DNA from: Turicibacter sp. TJ11
GTDB lineage: Bacteria > Bacillota_I > Bacilli_A > MOL361 > Turicibacteraceae
Direction: 5' to 3'
Length of the DNA: 64,000 bases
Assembly (NCBI RefSeq): GCF_021497505.1
Contig: NZ_CP069349.1
Span: 115,861-179,860 of the forward strand
Shown: positions 53,126 through 62,837 of the stretch, one piece after another
Numbering within the stretch: position 1 is the first letter of the stretch
Layout: the number at the start of each line of letters is the position of its first letter
Notes under the pieces: generated by a model
The model's input: only the letters and a program-made list of their open reading frames with translations
Told to the model about the DNA's origin: nothing
Database searches by the model: none
Position numbers and translations under genes: made by a program

Positions 53126-53854
53126 ATGTTCTTATATGGATATGGTTATTACGGTGGATATGGAATGAGATATGATTCTTCTTATATCATTTATTTATTA
53201 ATCGCACTTATTGTGCCAATGCTTGCGCAAGGTTATTTATCATCAACGTTTAATCAATACTTACGTGTTCGTGCATCATCAGGATTAACAGGAGCCGATG
53301 TGGCGCGTCGTATCTTAGATCGTAATGGATTACAGCATGTTCATTTAACAGAGGTAGGTGGACGCTTAAGCGACCATTATGACCCAACTCGAAAAACAGT
53401 TCGTTTATCTCGAGATATTTATCATGGAACATCAATTGCAGCGTTAGCGGTAGCTGCTCATGAATGTGGACATGCGATTCAACATGCTAACGCTTATGCA
53501 CCGCTTCAATTCCGTTCAGCTTTATTTCCTATTGTTAACTTTGCCAATAAGTTTGGATACTTAGCTATTTTAATTGGATTATTTGCTCAAAGTACAGGAT
53601 TTTTATTTTTAGGAATCATCATGGTAGGTGTGACGGTTTTATTCCAAGTCATCACATTACCAGTTGAATTTAATGCCTCAACTCGTGCTGTTGCACAGTT
53701 ATCAGAAATGAATATTTTATATGATCAAACTGAAAAAACAGGTGCACGTAAAGTCTTAACGGCAGCTGCCTTAACTTATGTTGCAGGAACAGTTGTGGCT
53801 ATTGCTGAGTTATTACGTTTAGTTATGATCTTTAATTCACGTAATCGTGATTAA
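53126..53854 (+). CDS. Membrane neutral zinc metallopeptidase (YugP-like)
   Basis: 242 residues with about four hydrophobic segments and the zinc motif AAHECGHAIQH near residue 112. N-terminus is rich in glycine and tyrosine (YGYGYYGGYG). Resembles B. subtilis YugP, a site-2 style membrane protein of unknown target. Start ATG at 53126 after AGAGGTG. Confidence 0.92.
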   Translation: MFLYGYGYYGGYGMRYDSSYIIYLLIALIVPMLAQGYLSSTFNQYLRVRASSGLTGADVARRILDRNGLQHVHLTEVGGRLSDHYDPTRKTVRLSRDIYHGTSIAALAVAAHECGHAIQHANAYAPLQFRSALFPIVNFANKFGYLAILIGLFAQSTGFLFLGIIMVGVTVLFQVITLPVEFNASTRAVAQLSEMNILYDQTEKTGARKVLTAAALTYVAGTVVAIAELLRLVMIFNSRNRD

Positions 53855-53855
53855 T

Positions 53856-53893
53856 AAAAAGTCATCAATCTTTTAGGGATTGATGACTTTTTT
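53856..53893 (+). terminator. Terminator of the YugP-like gene
   Basis: AAAAAGTCATCAATC and GATTGATGACTTTTT form a 15-bp stem followed by T residues. Confidence 0.92.
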
Positions 53894-54025
53894 ATCATTT
53901 ATAAATTAAAGTTTTTCTGCCAATCGGCAGTTAAGTCAAATGAAACTGATAACGTTGTTAGAATAAATTTTATTTTATAAGTATTAAAAAGTGTATAATA
54001 AAATAGAGAAGAGTTGAAGATTTAT

Positions 54026-54056
54026 AAAAAAAGCGACTAAGTTTTTAGTCGCTTTT
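54026..54056 (-). terminator. Terminator of the YitT-like gene
   Basis: Minus-strand AAAAGCGACTAA and TTAGTCGCTTTT (12 bp), then a U-run; overlaps the stop codon. Confidence 0.88.
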
Positions 54057-54927
54057 AGTCAAAGTAAGGAATTCCATTAGAATCAAAGGTAAATCCTTCT
54101 CCTAGTGTTTCATAGACATGACTCACACTGACGAACGCTTGTGGGTCAATTTCATAAATAATTTCTTTTAAAGGATTTAGCTCACGTTTATTAATAATGG
54201 TTAGAATAATTGTTTTATTATTTTTATTATATGATCCCATTCCATGAATAAAGGTTGCCCCGCGATTCATTTGATGATGAATGGCATCAGCAATTTGCTC
54301 AAATTTATCTGAAATAATTAAAACTTCTTGTCCAGCACGGAATCCCGCTTGGAATCGATCAATGATTTGAGCAGCAATGTATAACCCGATAATTGTATAG
54401 ATAGCGTTTGTAAACGATAAGAAAATAATCATAGAAATTCCGATGACAATCGCATCAAAGGCAAACATCGTACGTGCCATAGGGATTCCGATTTTATCTT
54501 TTACAATTTTAGCGATAATGTCAACACCACCAGTTGTTCCACCTGCATTAAAAATAAGTCCAAGTCCTGTTCCAACTAAAACACCCATTCCAAGTGAAGC
54601 AATAATCATATCGTTTGGTAATGGAGGAATTAAATGTCCAAGCATTTCAAATAAACTTAAAAAGATCGATAACATCACTGTTCCATAAATGGTTAACCAA
54701 AATCCTTTTTTGCTAAATTGGCGGTAACCAATGATTAGCATTGGAATATTTAACAGTAAATTACTAATTCCTGTGCTAATTCCAAATAGATGATATAAGA
54801 TAATGGTTACACCTGTAAATCCCCCTTCAGCCATATGATTAGTTACAGCAAAGTTAATAATACCAAATGCCATAAAAGCTGTTCCAAGAGCAATTAAACC
54901 TAATTGTTTGATTAATTTTTTTGACAC
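54055..54927 (-). CDS. YitT-family membrane protein (DUF161/DUF2179)
   Basis: 290 residues. Five to six hydrophobic segments in the first 180 residues (GGFTGVTIILYHLFG, GTTGGVDIIAKIV), then a soluble DUF2179 domain (about 205-288) that ends in VSHVYETLGEGF. The soluble part may bind a ligand. Start ATG at 54927 after GGAGG. Function unknown; paralogues are common in this group. Confidence 0.92.
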   Translation of the reverse strand: MSKKLIKQLGLIALGTAFMAFGIINFAVTNHMAEGGFTGVTIILYHLFGISTGISNLLLNIPMLIIGYRQFSKKGFWLTIYGTVMLSIFLSLFEMLGHLIPPLPNDMIIASLGMGVLVGTGLGLIFNAGGTTGGVDIIAKIVKDKIGIPMARTMFAFDAIVIGISMIIFLSFTNAIYTIIGLYIAAQIIDRFQAGFRAGQEVLIISDKFEQIADAIHHQMNRGATFIHGMGSYNKNNKTIILTIINKRELNPLKEIIYEIDPQAFVSVSHVYETLGEGFTFDSNGIPYFD

Positions 54928-54977
54928 GACAAACCTCCTATGTTTTTTCCATTTTATATATTATTATATCACGTTTA

Positions 54978-55006
54978 TTGAAACTTAAAATAAAATAAAC
55001 TATAAA
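54978..55006 (+). promoter_or_regulatory. Promoter of dapB with a 145-base leader
   Basis: TTGAAA (54978-54983), 17-base spacer, TATAAA (55001-55006). The leader (55013-55158) contains ATCGTGAA...TTCACGG and TTATTTCT...AGAAATAA pairings. It does not match the lysine riboswitch pattern that I know. Confidence 0.5.
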
Positions 55007-55158
55007 GTCCAGATAAGTTTTTTACATCGTGAAAAACTTTTAACTAGACTATCGTCAGCCATTCACGGCACAACGATCAACTATTGAGTGTTTCGTGAGA
55101 GATGCAGGTTTTATTTCTGTTCATATATAGAAATAATAGGAAATGTAGGAGTGATATA

Positions 55159-55869
55159 ATGAAACGGATTGTTCTTGGTGGTCTTGAAGGTCAGATGGGA
55201 AGCTTTCTAGCGGAAGCTTTGAAATCAGAAGAAGGAATAGAGTTAGTAGCGGGAATTAGTGAATTAGAAAAATTAGATGGGGAAATTCCCATTTATAACG
55301 ATATTGATAAAGTGTTACGAGAAGTGGAGTTTGATGTGTACGTTGACTTTACAGTTTATACATTCGCAAAGAAAGCATCAGAAAAGATGTTGAAAGCAGG
55401 AAAAGCCATTGTGATTGGAACGACGGGATTTAACAAAGAAGACGTTGATTATTTAAAAGAAGTTGCAAAGCAATATGGTGGTAAAGGAGTCATAGCTCCT
55501 AATTTTTCAATTGGAGCCATTTTAATTAATAAATTTACGGAGATTTGTTCTCGTTATTTTAAAAGTTTTGAGATTGTAGAGTATCATCACGTTAATAAAA
55601 AGGATCAACCTTCTGGAACTGCAACTTATATAGCTAACACACTTGATTGTGCACTAAAACGTGAACTAGAAACAACTCATATTCATAGTATTCGTATGCC
55701 AGGTGTTTTAGCTAAACATCAAGTGTTAGTTAGTGATGAGTTTCAAATTCTTGAATTGATTCATCAATCAAACACCAGACATTCATTTGAAGCAGGAATT
55801 ATCCTTGCGATTAGAAAAGTTGAGGAGTTACAGGAGCTTGTGTATGGATTACAACATTTAATTGATTAA
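55159..55869 (+). CDS. dapB: 4-hydroxy-tetrahydrodipicolinate reductase
   Basis: Lysine/diaminopimelate pathway. 236 residues, slightly short of the usual 250-270. ATG at 55159 after GTAGGAGTG. Seen: GLEGQMGS nucleotide loop at residues 7-14, GTTGFNKE near 90, APNFSIGAILI near 113, EYHHVNKKDQPSGTA near 144 with the catalytic histidine and lysine. NTRHSFEAGI replaces the more common SR-S-F-GA segment. No other dap genes nearby. Confidence 0.92.
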   Translation: MKRIVLGGLEGQMGSFLAEALKSEEGIELVAGISELEKLDGEIPIYNDIDKVLREVEFDVYVDFTVYTFAKKASEKMLKAGKAIVIGTTGFNKEDVDYLKEVAKQYGGKGVIAPNFSIGAILINKFTEICSRYFKSFEIVEYHHVNKKDQPSGTATYIANTLDCALKRELETTHIHSIRMPGVLAKHQVLVSDEFQILELIHQSNTRHSFEAGIILAIRKVEELQELVYGLQHLID

Positions 55870-55977
55870 GCCTTCGATTGAAGGCTTTTTTTATGATAAA
55901 AGTAGGCTATGAGTTGATTATCCGCTTTAATGTTAAGTATAATAAGAAGAGTATAATTTAAAGACGGAGTGTTGCAG

Positions 55978-57144
55978 ATGAAGTTACTGACAGTTGGGAA
56001 AAAGGTTCTCAAAACATTAAATGAAGCGGGATATGAAGCATATTTTGTGGGTGGAATGGTGCGTGATCAGTTACTTGGACGATCAATTTATGATGTTGAT
56101 ATTACAACGTCGGCCACACCAAATGTCGTTATGTCTTTATTTGAAAAAACGATTGCCACAGGATTAGCTCATGGAACGGTCACTGTGATGATGGATCAAT
56201 TTCCCGTTGAAGTAACGACATTTCGCGTAGAAACAGGATACAGTGATTATCGTCATCCAAATGAAATTCACTTTACATCTTCATTAGCAGAGGATTTAAA
56301 ACGTCGTGATTTTACGATTAATGCAATCGCGCAAGATAGTGAAGGATATCTTCATGATCCGATGAACGGGTTAGTTGATTTAAAGTCACGTTGTTTAAAG
56401 TGTGTAGGAGATTCCACGAAAAGATTTACCGAAGATCCTCTTCGCATATTACGTGGGATTCGCTTTGTATCTAAGTTAGGTTTTAATTTAGATCAAAAGA
56501 CATTAGAAGGAATGAAACAAGTTAATTCTTTGATTGAAAATATTTCAAAAGAGCGTGTGAAAAAGGAATTAGAGGGCGTTATTCAAGGTGATTTTAGGCA
56601 AGACGCCATGAGTTATCTATATGATATTGGACTGTTAAATTATTTACCCGGATTAAGCACGTTATCGTCCTACCAAGGATATAATTTTAACTTATTAACT
56701 CATCCCATTTTACTTTTCACACTAGCTAGTTTGTCATTAGAGGAGCTCAATTCGTATTTAATGAGCTGGCCATTTTCTCGTGAGGAAAGAAAATGCATTA
56801 GTGTTTTATCTCAAGCGATAGCTAACAAGACACCGATGCCGTATTTTTTATATCAATATAAAGAAGAGTGGGCGCAATTATATCATGAACTCATTTGTTT
56901 CTTAAATCAAAAGCAGATACATTATAAAACATATATGTTACCGATTCAAAGTCGCAAAGATTTAGCAATCAATGTAAAAACAATAACGACACTAATTGAT
57001 CGACCGAAAGGTCGATGGATTCAACAATTAGTAGAGATGATAGAATATGAGATTGTAATGAATCAACTCGTTAACGAAAAAAGTGCGATTATTGAATTTA
57101 TTAAAGCCTATGAACAAGGAGTTAAAGATGAAAAAAAAGAATAA
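55978..57144 (+). CDS. cca: CCA tRNA nucleotidyltransferase
   Basis: Adds CCA to tRNA 3' ends. 388 residues from the ATG at 55978, after CGGAGTG (a TTG at 55969 is the longer choice). Class II nucleotidyltransferase: VGGMVRDQLLGRSIYDVDI at about 25-43 with both acidic residues, RRDFTINAIAQD near 110, DPLRILRGIRF near 152. The C-terminal part is helical. Its end overlaps the next gene by 17 bases. Confidence 0.95.
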   Translation: MKLLTVGKKVLKTLNEAGYEAYFVGGMVRDQLLGRSIYDVDITTSATPNVVMSLFEKTIATGLAHGTVTVMMDQFPVEVTTFRVETGYSDYRHPNEIHFTSSLAEDLKRRDFTINAIAQDSEGYLHDPMNGLVDLKSRCLKCVGDSTKRFTEDPLRILRGIRFVSKLGFNLDQKTLEGMKQVNSLIENISKERVKKELEGVIQGDFRQDAMSYLYDIGLLNYLPGLSTLSSYQGYNFNLLTHPILLFTLASLSLEELNSYLMSWPFSREERKCISVLSQAIANKTPMPYFLYQYKEEWAQLYHELICFLNQKQIHYKTYMLPIQSRKDLAINVKTITTLIDRPKGRWIQQLVEMIEYEIVMNQLVNEKSAIIEFIKAYEQGVKDEKKE

Positions 57145-57601
57145 AAGATTAAGGCGAATTATTTTGTTTATCATGGTCATCATTGCTTCAGTGCTTATTA
57201 TGCTTGCCTCATACGTTTTACAGCAGAATAAGCACTTAATGACTTATCAAAAATCATTAGCAAAATTACCAGAGGTTGACCAAGTACTAGAAATTTCAGA
57301 GTACAGCGGAATGGAATCTTATTATGTCGCTAAGGTCCTTCTAACAACTGACCTAGAATACTATTATTTCATTAAAGATGATATTGTTGAGTATAGTTAC
57401 CCAGTGACGGATCTAATGACAGCACAACAAGCCGTTAAACACGCATTAGCTTCACATCAAGGAACGGTGACGCATTATTATTTAGGAATATATGATGAAA
57501 AACCAGTCTACGAAGTTGAAATTTCATCAACTCGTGGAGAAGAGTATGTCATCGTGGACGCTCAAAGTGGTGACATCGTACTACAATTCGTTATCAACTA
57601 G
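57128..57601 (+). CDS. PepSY-domain membrane-anchored protein (YpmB-like)
   Basis: 157 residues from the ATG at 57128 (AAAGGAGTTAAAG site is inside cca). Basic start MKKKNKRLRR, one membrane segment at about 11-32, then an extracellular part with a PepSY-like C-terminus (EEYVIVDAQSGDIV). Sits directly before dnaD as ypmB sits near dnaD in Bacillus. May modulate extracellular proteases or sense the wall; unproven. Confidence 0.85.
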   Translation: MKKKNKRLRRIILFIMVIIASVLIMLASYVLQQNKHLMTYQKSLAKLPEVDQVLEISEYSGMESYYVAKVLLTTDLEYYYFIKDDIVEYSYPVTDLMTAQQAVKHALASHQGTVTHYYLGIYDEKPVYEVEISSTRGEEYVIVDAQSGDIVLQFVIN

Positions 57602-57612
57602 GAGAGATTCAA

Positions 57613-58287
57613 ATGTATGAATTATGGAAAAATAATTTATTAGATTTTAATACGTTATTGTTAACCATTTATAGTGAATTAGGATTAAATGAACAAGAAT
57701 ATGTGTTCTTAGTTTTATTAGCTCGCTTAATTCAAACTAAACCAGGAGATTGGACATTTGCGGATATTTCGACTCATATGACGATAGATGATGCGAGTTG
57801 TTCATTGTTATTTATTAGCCTTGTCGAACGTCAATATGTTTCAGTAACTAGTCAAACTGACACTGAGGGTAAAAGATTTGAAGAATACTCTATTTTACCG
57901 TTATTTGAAAAAATAAATAAACATTTAAAACAAAAGAAAAATCAATCACAGTCGACTCAACGAGAAGAAATTTTCAAAATGATTGAGCAAGAATTTGGAA
58001 TTTTAAGTCCACTTGATATTGAGACCATTCATTTATGGATGACAGAAGATAACTTTAATGGGGATTTAATCAAATTAGCGATTCAAGAAATGAATTCTTA
58101 TCAAATTAAATCTATTCGTTACATTGATAAGATTTTACTAGAATGGAAAAAGAAAAATATTACAACGATTGAAGAAGCAAAACGTCAGTTAATTGCTTTT
58201 CGTCAACGTAAACAAACGGCAGCTACAACATCGGCACAAGCACCGGTTGTTGATCCTAATTTCTACTATGATTGGATGAATGAATAA
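57613..58287 (+). CDS. dnaD: DnaD-domain replication initiation protein
   Basis: 224 residues. N-terminal winged-helix DDBH1-type domain (FNTLLLTIYSELGLNEQEYVFLVLL), linker, and C-terminal DnaB/DnaD domain near 120-195 with EQEFGILSPLDIETIHLWM and YIDKILLEWKKKNI (the YxxxIL...W motif). Helps open DNA and load helicase at initiation. Start ATG at 57613 after CTAGGAGAG. Confidence 0.93.
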   Translation: MYELWKNNLLDFNTLLLTIYSELGLNEQEYVFLVLLARLIQTKPGDWTFADISTHMTIDDASCSLLFISLVERQYVSVTSQTDTEGKRFEEYSILPLFEKINKHLKQKKNQSQSTQREEIFKMIEQEFGILSPLDIETIHLWMTEDNFNGDLIKLAIQEMNSYQIKSIRYIDKILLEWKKKNITTIEEAKRQLIAFRQRKQTAATTSAQAPVVDPNFYYDWMNE

Positions 58288-58309
58288 ATAATTAACGAAG
58301 GAGAACATC

Positions 58310-58960
58310 ATGATATCAAAGAAAAAAGCAGCTGAGATGATCGATGTCATGGAAGAATTATTTCCTGATGCACATTGTGAATTAAATTTTGGAAATGAAT
58401 TTGAACTAGTATTAGCCGTCTTATTATCAGCACAGACGACAGATAAAAGTGTCAATAAATTGACTCAGACATTGTTTGAAAAATATAAAACACCAAATGA
58501 TTATTTAGCTGTTGAGCTTGAACAGCTCGAACAAGATTTGAAGACGATTGGGCTTTATCGTAGCAAAGCTAAAAATATTCAAGCATTATGTAAAATGCTT
58601 CTAGAAGACTATAAAGGTGTTGTACCGAATGAATTTGAGAAGTTAGTCAAGCTACCAGGTGTTGGACGAAAGACGGCGAATGTGGTTTTATCTGTTGGAT
58701 TTAACGTTCCACGTATTGCGGTCGACACACATGTCGATCGCATCTCTAAACGATTAGGATTTGCTAAAGGAGACGATACCGTTTTAGACGTTGAACATAA
58801 GTTAATGCGTTTAATCCCAGAAGAGAGATGGTCAAAATCCCATCATTTAATGATCTTTTTTGGACGCTATCACTGTACAGCAAAAAATCCTAAGTGTGAA
58901 ACGTGTCCGTTATTTTCTTCTTGTAAAGAAGGTAAACGTCTACTTAAAAAGAAAATATAA
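58310..58960 (+). CDS. nth: Endonuclease III
   Basis: Removes oxidised pyrimidines from DNA and cuts the abasic site. 216 residues. LLSAQTTDKSVNK near 40, helix-hairpin-helix LPGVGRKTANVV near 117 with the catalytic lysine, VDTHVDRISKRLG with the catalytic aspartate near 144, and the C-terminal [4Fe-4S] ligands CxxxxxxCxxCxxxxxC in CTAKNPKCETCPLFSSC. Start ATG at 58310 after GAAGGAG. Confidence 0.96.
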   Translation: MISKKKAAEMIDVMEELFPDAHCELNFGNEFELVLAVLLSAQTTDKSVNKLTQTLFEKYKTPNDYLAVELEQLEQDLKTIGLYRSKAKNIQALCKMLLEDYKGVVPNEFEKLVKLPGVGRKTANVVLSVGFNVPRIAVDTHVDRISKRLGFAKGDDTVLDVEHKLMRLIPEERWSKSHHLMIFFGRYHCTAKNPKCETCPLFSSCKEGKRLLKKKI

Positions 58961-58993
58961 AAAAGAATTCATCACTTGATGAGTTCTTTTTTT
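58958..58993 (+). terminator. Terminator of nth
   Basis: AAAAAAGAATTCATCA and TGATGAGTTCTTTTTT pair with one mismatch, followed by T residues. Confidence 0.8.
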
Positions 58994-59016
58994 CATCGAT
59001 AAAGGAGTAGGATATA

Positions 59017-59052
59017 AAAAAAACCTTAGTGAGAACGTCTCACTAAGGTTTT
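59017..59052 (-). terminator. Terminator of ponA
   Basis: Minus-strand AAAACCTTAGTGAGA and TCTCACTAAGGTTTT (15 bp) with a U-run; distinct from the nth terminator on the other strand. Confidence 0.9.
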
Positions 59053-59079
59053 GAGATAAATTTTATTTTGAAATATTAT

Positions 59080-59115
59080 TCTTCATTCTTTTCCTAATCT
59101 TCATTCTTTTCCTAA
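59080..59115. repeat. 18-bp tandem duplication containing the ponA stop codon
   Basis: CTTCATTCTTTTCCTAAT occurs twice in a row, so the stop codon of ponA is duplicated downstream. Confidence 0.85.
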
Positions 59116-62084
59116 TCTTCATCGTTTTCTTGATCAGAATCAGGTGTGTTTTCTGGTGAAGAGATATTACCTGAAGAGCCTTTTGAAATTGTAATAGTTA
59201 ACGTTGATCCTGGTGTGATAGATGAACCGATACCTGGATTAGAACCGATAAATCCACCACTTGGAATCGTTTCATGATATTCTTCAACAACTGAGACAGT
59301 GATTGAATTTAATGAAGCCCAAGCTTGATACTGACTAATGAAGTCCGCTTCATTTTTGAAATTTGGTACAGTTAATTTTGCTGATGCAAGCGTAACTGTT
59401 AATGTTTCTCCAGGAAGTAATGTTCCACTTGCTGGTGATGTAGAGACAACTAAGCCATTTGCGACTTCAGTGGTTGGTTTTTCGGTGTATGAAACCGTCA
59501 CACCGTTTGATGAAGCCCAATCTTCGACTTGCTGTTTCGTCCATTCCTTCATATTTGGAATTTCTACTGGTTTTGAACAGTTATCACAGTCTACTGTAAT
59601 TGCTTTCGAGTTGTTACTTGTTAGTGCTCCTGATTTTTCATAACGAGCTCGAACATAGAAATCACTGTATTTAGACATTTCACCGATTGTAACATCAGTA
59701 CTGAACGAATTATCCGTTGTTGATCCAATTAAAACTTCATTTCCTGCATAATCTGTTGCAAAAATATCATAGATTGTTTGTCCAATCGTCTGAATTTGTT
59801 TTAACATCATGCGAAGTTGGGACTCAGATGGATTTGGAGGCGTGATTTGACTAATTTTTGTTGCATTTGTCGCTAAGTTAGCAGCGTAACTAATTTTAGA
59901 ATTAATTTCCGATTCTGTTAACGTATAGCCTTTAACATGATCCCAAGAGAAACTTAAGTTAGAACCATTATATGATCCAGTAAAGTTTTGTGGTGTATCT
60001 AACTGTTGGAAACGAGTTGAGACACCGCTTGGTCCATAGCCTTTAATAAATAACTCACTTCCGATATATTGACTCGGTGTAAACTGTGATGGACTTTGAA
60101 CTTCACCATCTTTAGTTCCACTTTCAAGCTCAATACTATATGATTGAATACTGCTTGGACGAGTTGGTTCAACATAACCTGATGGATTTAAGCGAGACAT
60201 TAATGTTTTAAACACGACCCAAGGATAGGATTGAGTGCGTTGAGTAATGTATCCCTCATTATTTTTATCAAATCCAGTCCAAATAGCTGCCGTGTAATAA
60301 TTAGAAAATCCGACAAACCATGAGTCACGGATGGCATTTGATGGATAACCATAAGATTCACGATCTTGTGGAGAAAGATTGGTTGTTCCTGTTTTTCCTG
60401 ATAAATACATTCCACCTACATTGGCGCTTGTTCCTGTTCCATCAGTCATAACAGAGTGAAGCATTTCGGTCATTAAATAGGCTGTCTCTTCGCTCATGGC
60501 GCGATGTGACTCTTGTTCAGCATTAATTACCATTCCATCACTTGTCACAATTTTTTCAATGGTAATAGGTTCATTATAAATTCCGCCATTTCCAAATGAA
60601 GCATAGGCAGCAGCCATTAATAAAGGTGAAAAACCGTACTCGACTCCACCGATTGCACTTGCCTCATATAGTGGGTCATCTCCAAAGTCAAATCCAAGAC
60701 CTTCAGCAAATGTTTTAACATTATCTGATCCGGCAGCATTAAACGCTTTAACGGCTGGAACATTCAATGATTTATTTAATGCGTATCGAATTGTCATACG
60801 CCCTTGATACATATGGTTATAGTTGTGAACAATATTTCCATCTTGATAAGCATATAACTCATCATCAACGGTTGTTCCTGTTCCCCATTTTAAATATTCA
60901 ATAGCTGGCCCGTAAGCAAAGATTGGTTTTGCCGTTGAACCAGGTTGACGTTGAAGTTGCGTTGCAAAGTTTTTCGTTCGAACAGCACCGGTTTCGTTTG
61001 CTCCACCACCAATTGCTCGAACTTGTCCCGTTTCAGTATCTAAAAAGACAATACCTGATTGAATGTCATTTCCTGTATTTAAATCAGTACTTGACCAGTT
61101 CACGTAATCCTTCGTATTTTGAATGTCGTAAACTAATGACTGAGCAGCAGGGTCCATGTTCGTATAAATTTGTAATCCGGCATAAGGATCTAAACCATAC
61201 TTTTCTTCAACCTCGCTTAAAACAGCGTCAATATACGATTGATATTTTGTTTTATCTGTTGTTTCAGATTCTGTATAGACTAATAAGTCGGTAATTGGTT
61301 CAGCAGCCGCTAGTGTTGCTAACTCTTCTGTGATATATCCGTGTTTGACCATTAATTTTAATACGGTATCACGGCGTTTTTCAGCTGCATCCGGATAAAA
61401 ATCTGGACGGTATCTATTTGGTGATTGAACGAGTCCTGCTAATGTTGCAGCCTGAGAAAGCGTTAAATCACTTGCTGTTGTACCAAAATAATATTCAGCA
61501 GCTTTTTGAATCCCGTTGATGCTACCTCCAAATGGAGAATAGTTTAAATAAGCCTCAATGATTTGTTCTTTTGTTAGCACTTTTTCAATTTGGATAGATA
61601 AGTATAATTCCTTAATCTTACGATCAATTGATTTTTCACTAGTTAAGTGAGTTTGTTTAATTAACTGTTGCGTTAATGTACTTGCTCCTTGATCAAAATC
61701 TCCAGATTTTAAGTTTGCAAAGAGTGCAACGATGAAGCGTGGCCAATCAGCACCTGCATGTTCATAAAATTTTGAATCTTCGACTGCAACAATGGCATCG
61801 ATTAAGACAGGAGAGATTTCATCATAAGAGACCCACTCGCGTTTTTGAATTCCAAGTTCATCAATGATATTTCCGTCTTTATCATAGATGATTGTTGATT
61901 CCGTTGCATAAATTTTTGAAATATCAAGCTCAGGAGCTGTTTCTATTGTTTTTAAAATGATGAAGCTCCCAATCATCATTGCTGCGATTCCCCCTAGTAG
62001 CCCAACTAATAGGAATGATTTAAAAATAGTTCCAATAGCTTGGAGCAGGGTGAGAGCAAATTTTTTACTACTATTCTTCTGCAT
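59112..62084 (-). CDS. ponA: Class A penicillin-binding protein with PASTA domains
   Basis: Builds peptidoglycan: glycosyltransferase plus transpeptidase. 990 residues. Membrane anchor about 22-45; GT51 domain from about 65 with catalytic glutamate E102 in VEDSKFYEHAG; transpeptidase with S383-TAK, S439-LN and K564-TGT; a beta domain near 680-800; two PASTA domains near 838-900 and 903-970; acidic tail. Start ATG at 62084 after AAAGGCGGTGAC. recU lies just upstream on the same strand, as in Bacillus. Confidence 0.96.
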   Translation of the reverse strand: MQKNSSKKFALTLLQAIGTIFKSFLLVGLLGGIAAMMIGSFIILKTIETAPELDISKIYATESTIIYDKDGNIIDELGIQKREWVSYDEISPVLIDAIVAVEDSKFYEHAGADWPRFIVALFANLKSGDFDQGASTLTQQLIKQTHLTSEKSIDRKIKELYLSIQIEKVLTKEQIIEAYLNYSPFGGSINGIQKAAEYYFGTTASDLTLSQAATLAGLVQSPNRYRPDFYPDAAEKRRDTVLKLMVKHGYITEELATLAAAEPITDLLVYTESETTDKTKYQSYIDAVLSEVEEKYGLDPYAGLQIYTNMDPAAQSLVYDIQNTKDYVNWSSTDLNTGNDIQSGIVFLDTETGQVRAIGGGANETGAVRTKNFATQLQRQPGSTAKPIFAYGPAIEYLKWGTGTTVDDELYAYQDGNIVHNYNHMYQGRMTIRYALNKSLNVPAVKAFNAAGSDNVKTFAEGLGFDFGDDPLYEASAIGGVEYGFSPLLMAAAYASFGNGGIYNEPITIEKIVTSDGMVINAEQESHRAMSEETAYLMTEMLHSVMTDGTGTSANVGGMYLSGKTGTTNLSPQDRESYGYPSNAIRDSWFVGFSNYYTAAIWTGFDKNNEGYITQRTQSYPWVVFKTLMSRLNPSGYVEPTRPSSIQSYSIELESGTKDGEVQSPSQFTPSQYIGSELFIKGYGPSGVSTRFQQLDTPQNFTGSYNGSNLSFSWDHVKGYTLTESEINSKISYAANLATNATKISQITPPNPSESQLRMMLKQIQTIGQTIYDIFATDYAGNEVLIGSTTDNSFSTDVTIGEMSKYSDFYVRARYEKSGALTSNNSKAITVDCDNCSKPVEIPNMKEWTKQQVEDWASSNGVTVSYTEKPTTEVANGLVVSTSPASGTLLPGETLTVTLASAKLTVPNFKNEADFISQYQAWASLNSITVSVVEEYHETIPSGGFIGSNPGIGSSITPGSTLTITISKGSSGNISSPENTPDSDQENDED

Positions 62085-62104
62085 CTAAGTCACCGCCTTT
62101 ACGA

Positions 62105-62683
62105 TTATAAGAAAAGTTCTTCAACCACTTTTAAGTAATCGATTCTTGGAAAGGCACCTTCAGGAATTAATGTTCCATACTGTGCAAATTCTTCACGCTT
62201 AATCGAGCGTCTATTACCTAATTTATATTCTTGCCAAAACTGTGCAAGGTTTTCACAAGGTAACAAATAAATTTCATTAAATTTAGAAAACTTAACGAGG
62301 AGAAATGTAATTCCACCATGTTTCTTAACCTCAATCATATGATTGACTTGATGTTCATGTAAGTTTTGTAAAGGAAAAATCGTTGCGTTTGAAGTTTCTT
62401 TTGCTTCAAAATCAATATAATGTCCTTTAAAGATCCCATTAAAATCTGTTGTTGATGGGGTTCTAAAGTACGCCTCAGTAATAACTGCAGCGGCTCGTTT
62501 AGGATAATGGACTTTAACGATTTGAACAGGAGTTGGCTTTTTGTGAATGACAGCTTTATTCGCTGCTAAATAATGTTCATTTGATTTAGTTAAATCATCC
62601 TCAAAAGACATTCCTCGTTTTCCAAATGAAATCGATTTTTCACTAGTAAGTGTTATTTTCTTTTTATGAGGATAGTTGATCAT
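62105..62683 (-). CDS. recU: Holliday junction resolvase RecU
   Basis: 192 residues from the ATG at 62683; a GTG at 62695 lies too near AGGAGG. Resolves four-way junctions in recombination and replication. Catalytic pattern: GKRGMSFEDDL near 21, TPSTTDFNGIFKGHYIDFEAKET near 78-100 with the PD-(D/E)xK-type aspartate, glutamate and lysine, then QNLHEHQ. Same operon as ponA (20 bases apart). Confidence 0.96.
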   Translation of the reverse strand: MINYPHKKKITLTSEKSISFGKRGMSFEDDLTKSNEHYLAANKAVIHKKPTPVQIVKVHYPKRAAAVITEAYFRTPSTTDFNGIFKGHYIDFEAKETSNATIFPLQNLHEHQVNHMIEVKKHGGITFLLVKFSKFNEIYLLPCENLAQFWQEYKLGNRRSIKREEFAQYGTLIPEGAFPRIDYLKVVEELFL

Positions 62684-62799
62684 AGGATTATACACCTCCT
62701 AAGTGTATATCTTATCAAAAAATAGGAAAAAAAGCTAATCTTTCATAATGTTTCACCACGAATTCATACATTATTAATCAAAATGGTTATTATTTACAT

Positions 62800-62828
62800 T
62801 TGACTTTTTTATTGTTTTTTGTGATAAT
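62800..62828 (+). promoter_or_regulatory. Promoter of rnpB
   Basis: TTGACT (62800-62805), 17-base spacer, GATAAT (62823-62828); the predicted start agrees with the P1 stem near 62838. Confidence 0.8.
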
Positions 62829-62837
62829 ATTATTCCG

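Noticed and set aside
54978..55158. Lysine riboswitch upstream of dapB.
   Set aside because: Length and conserved core bases of that class are not seen.
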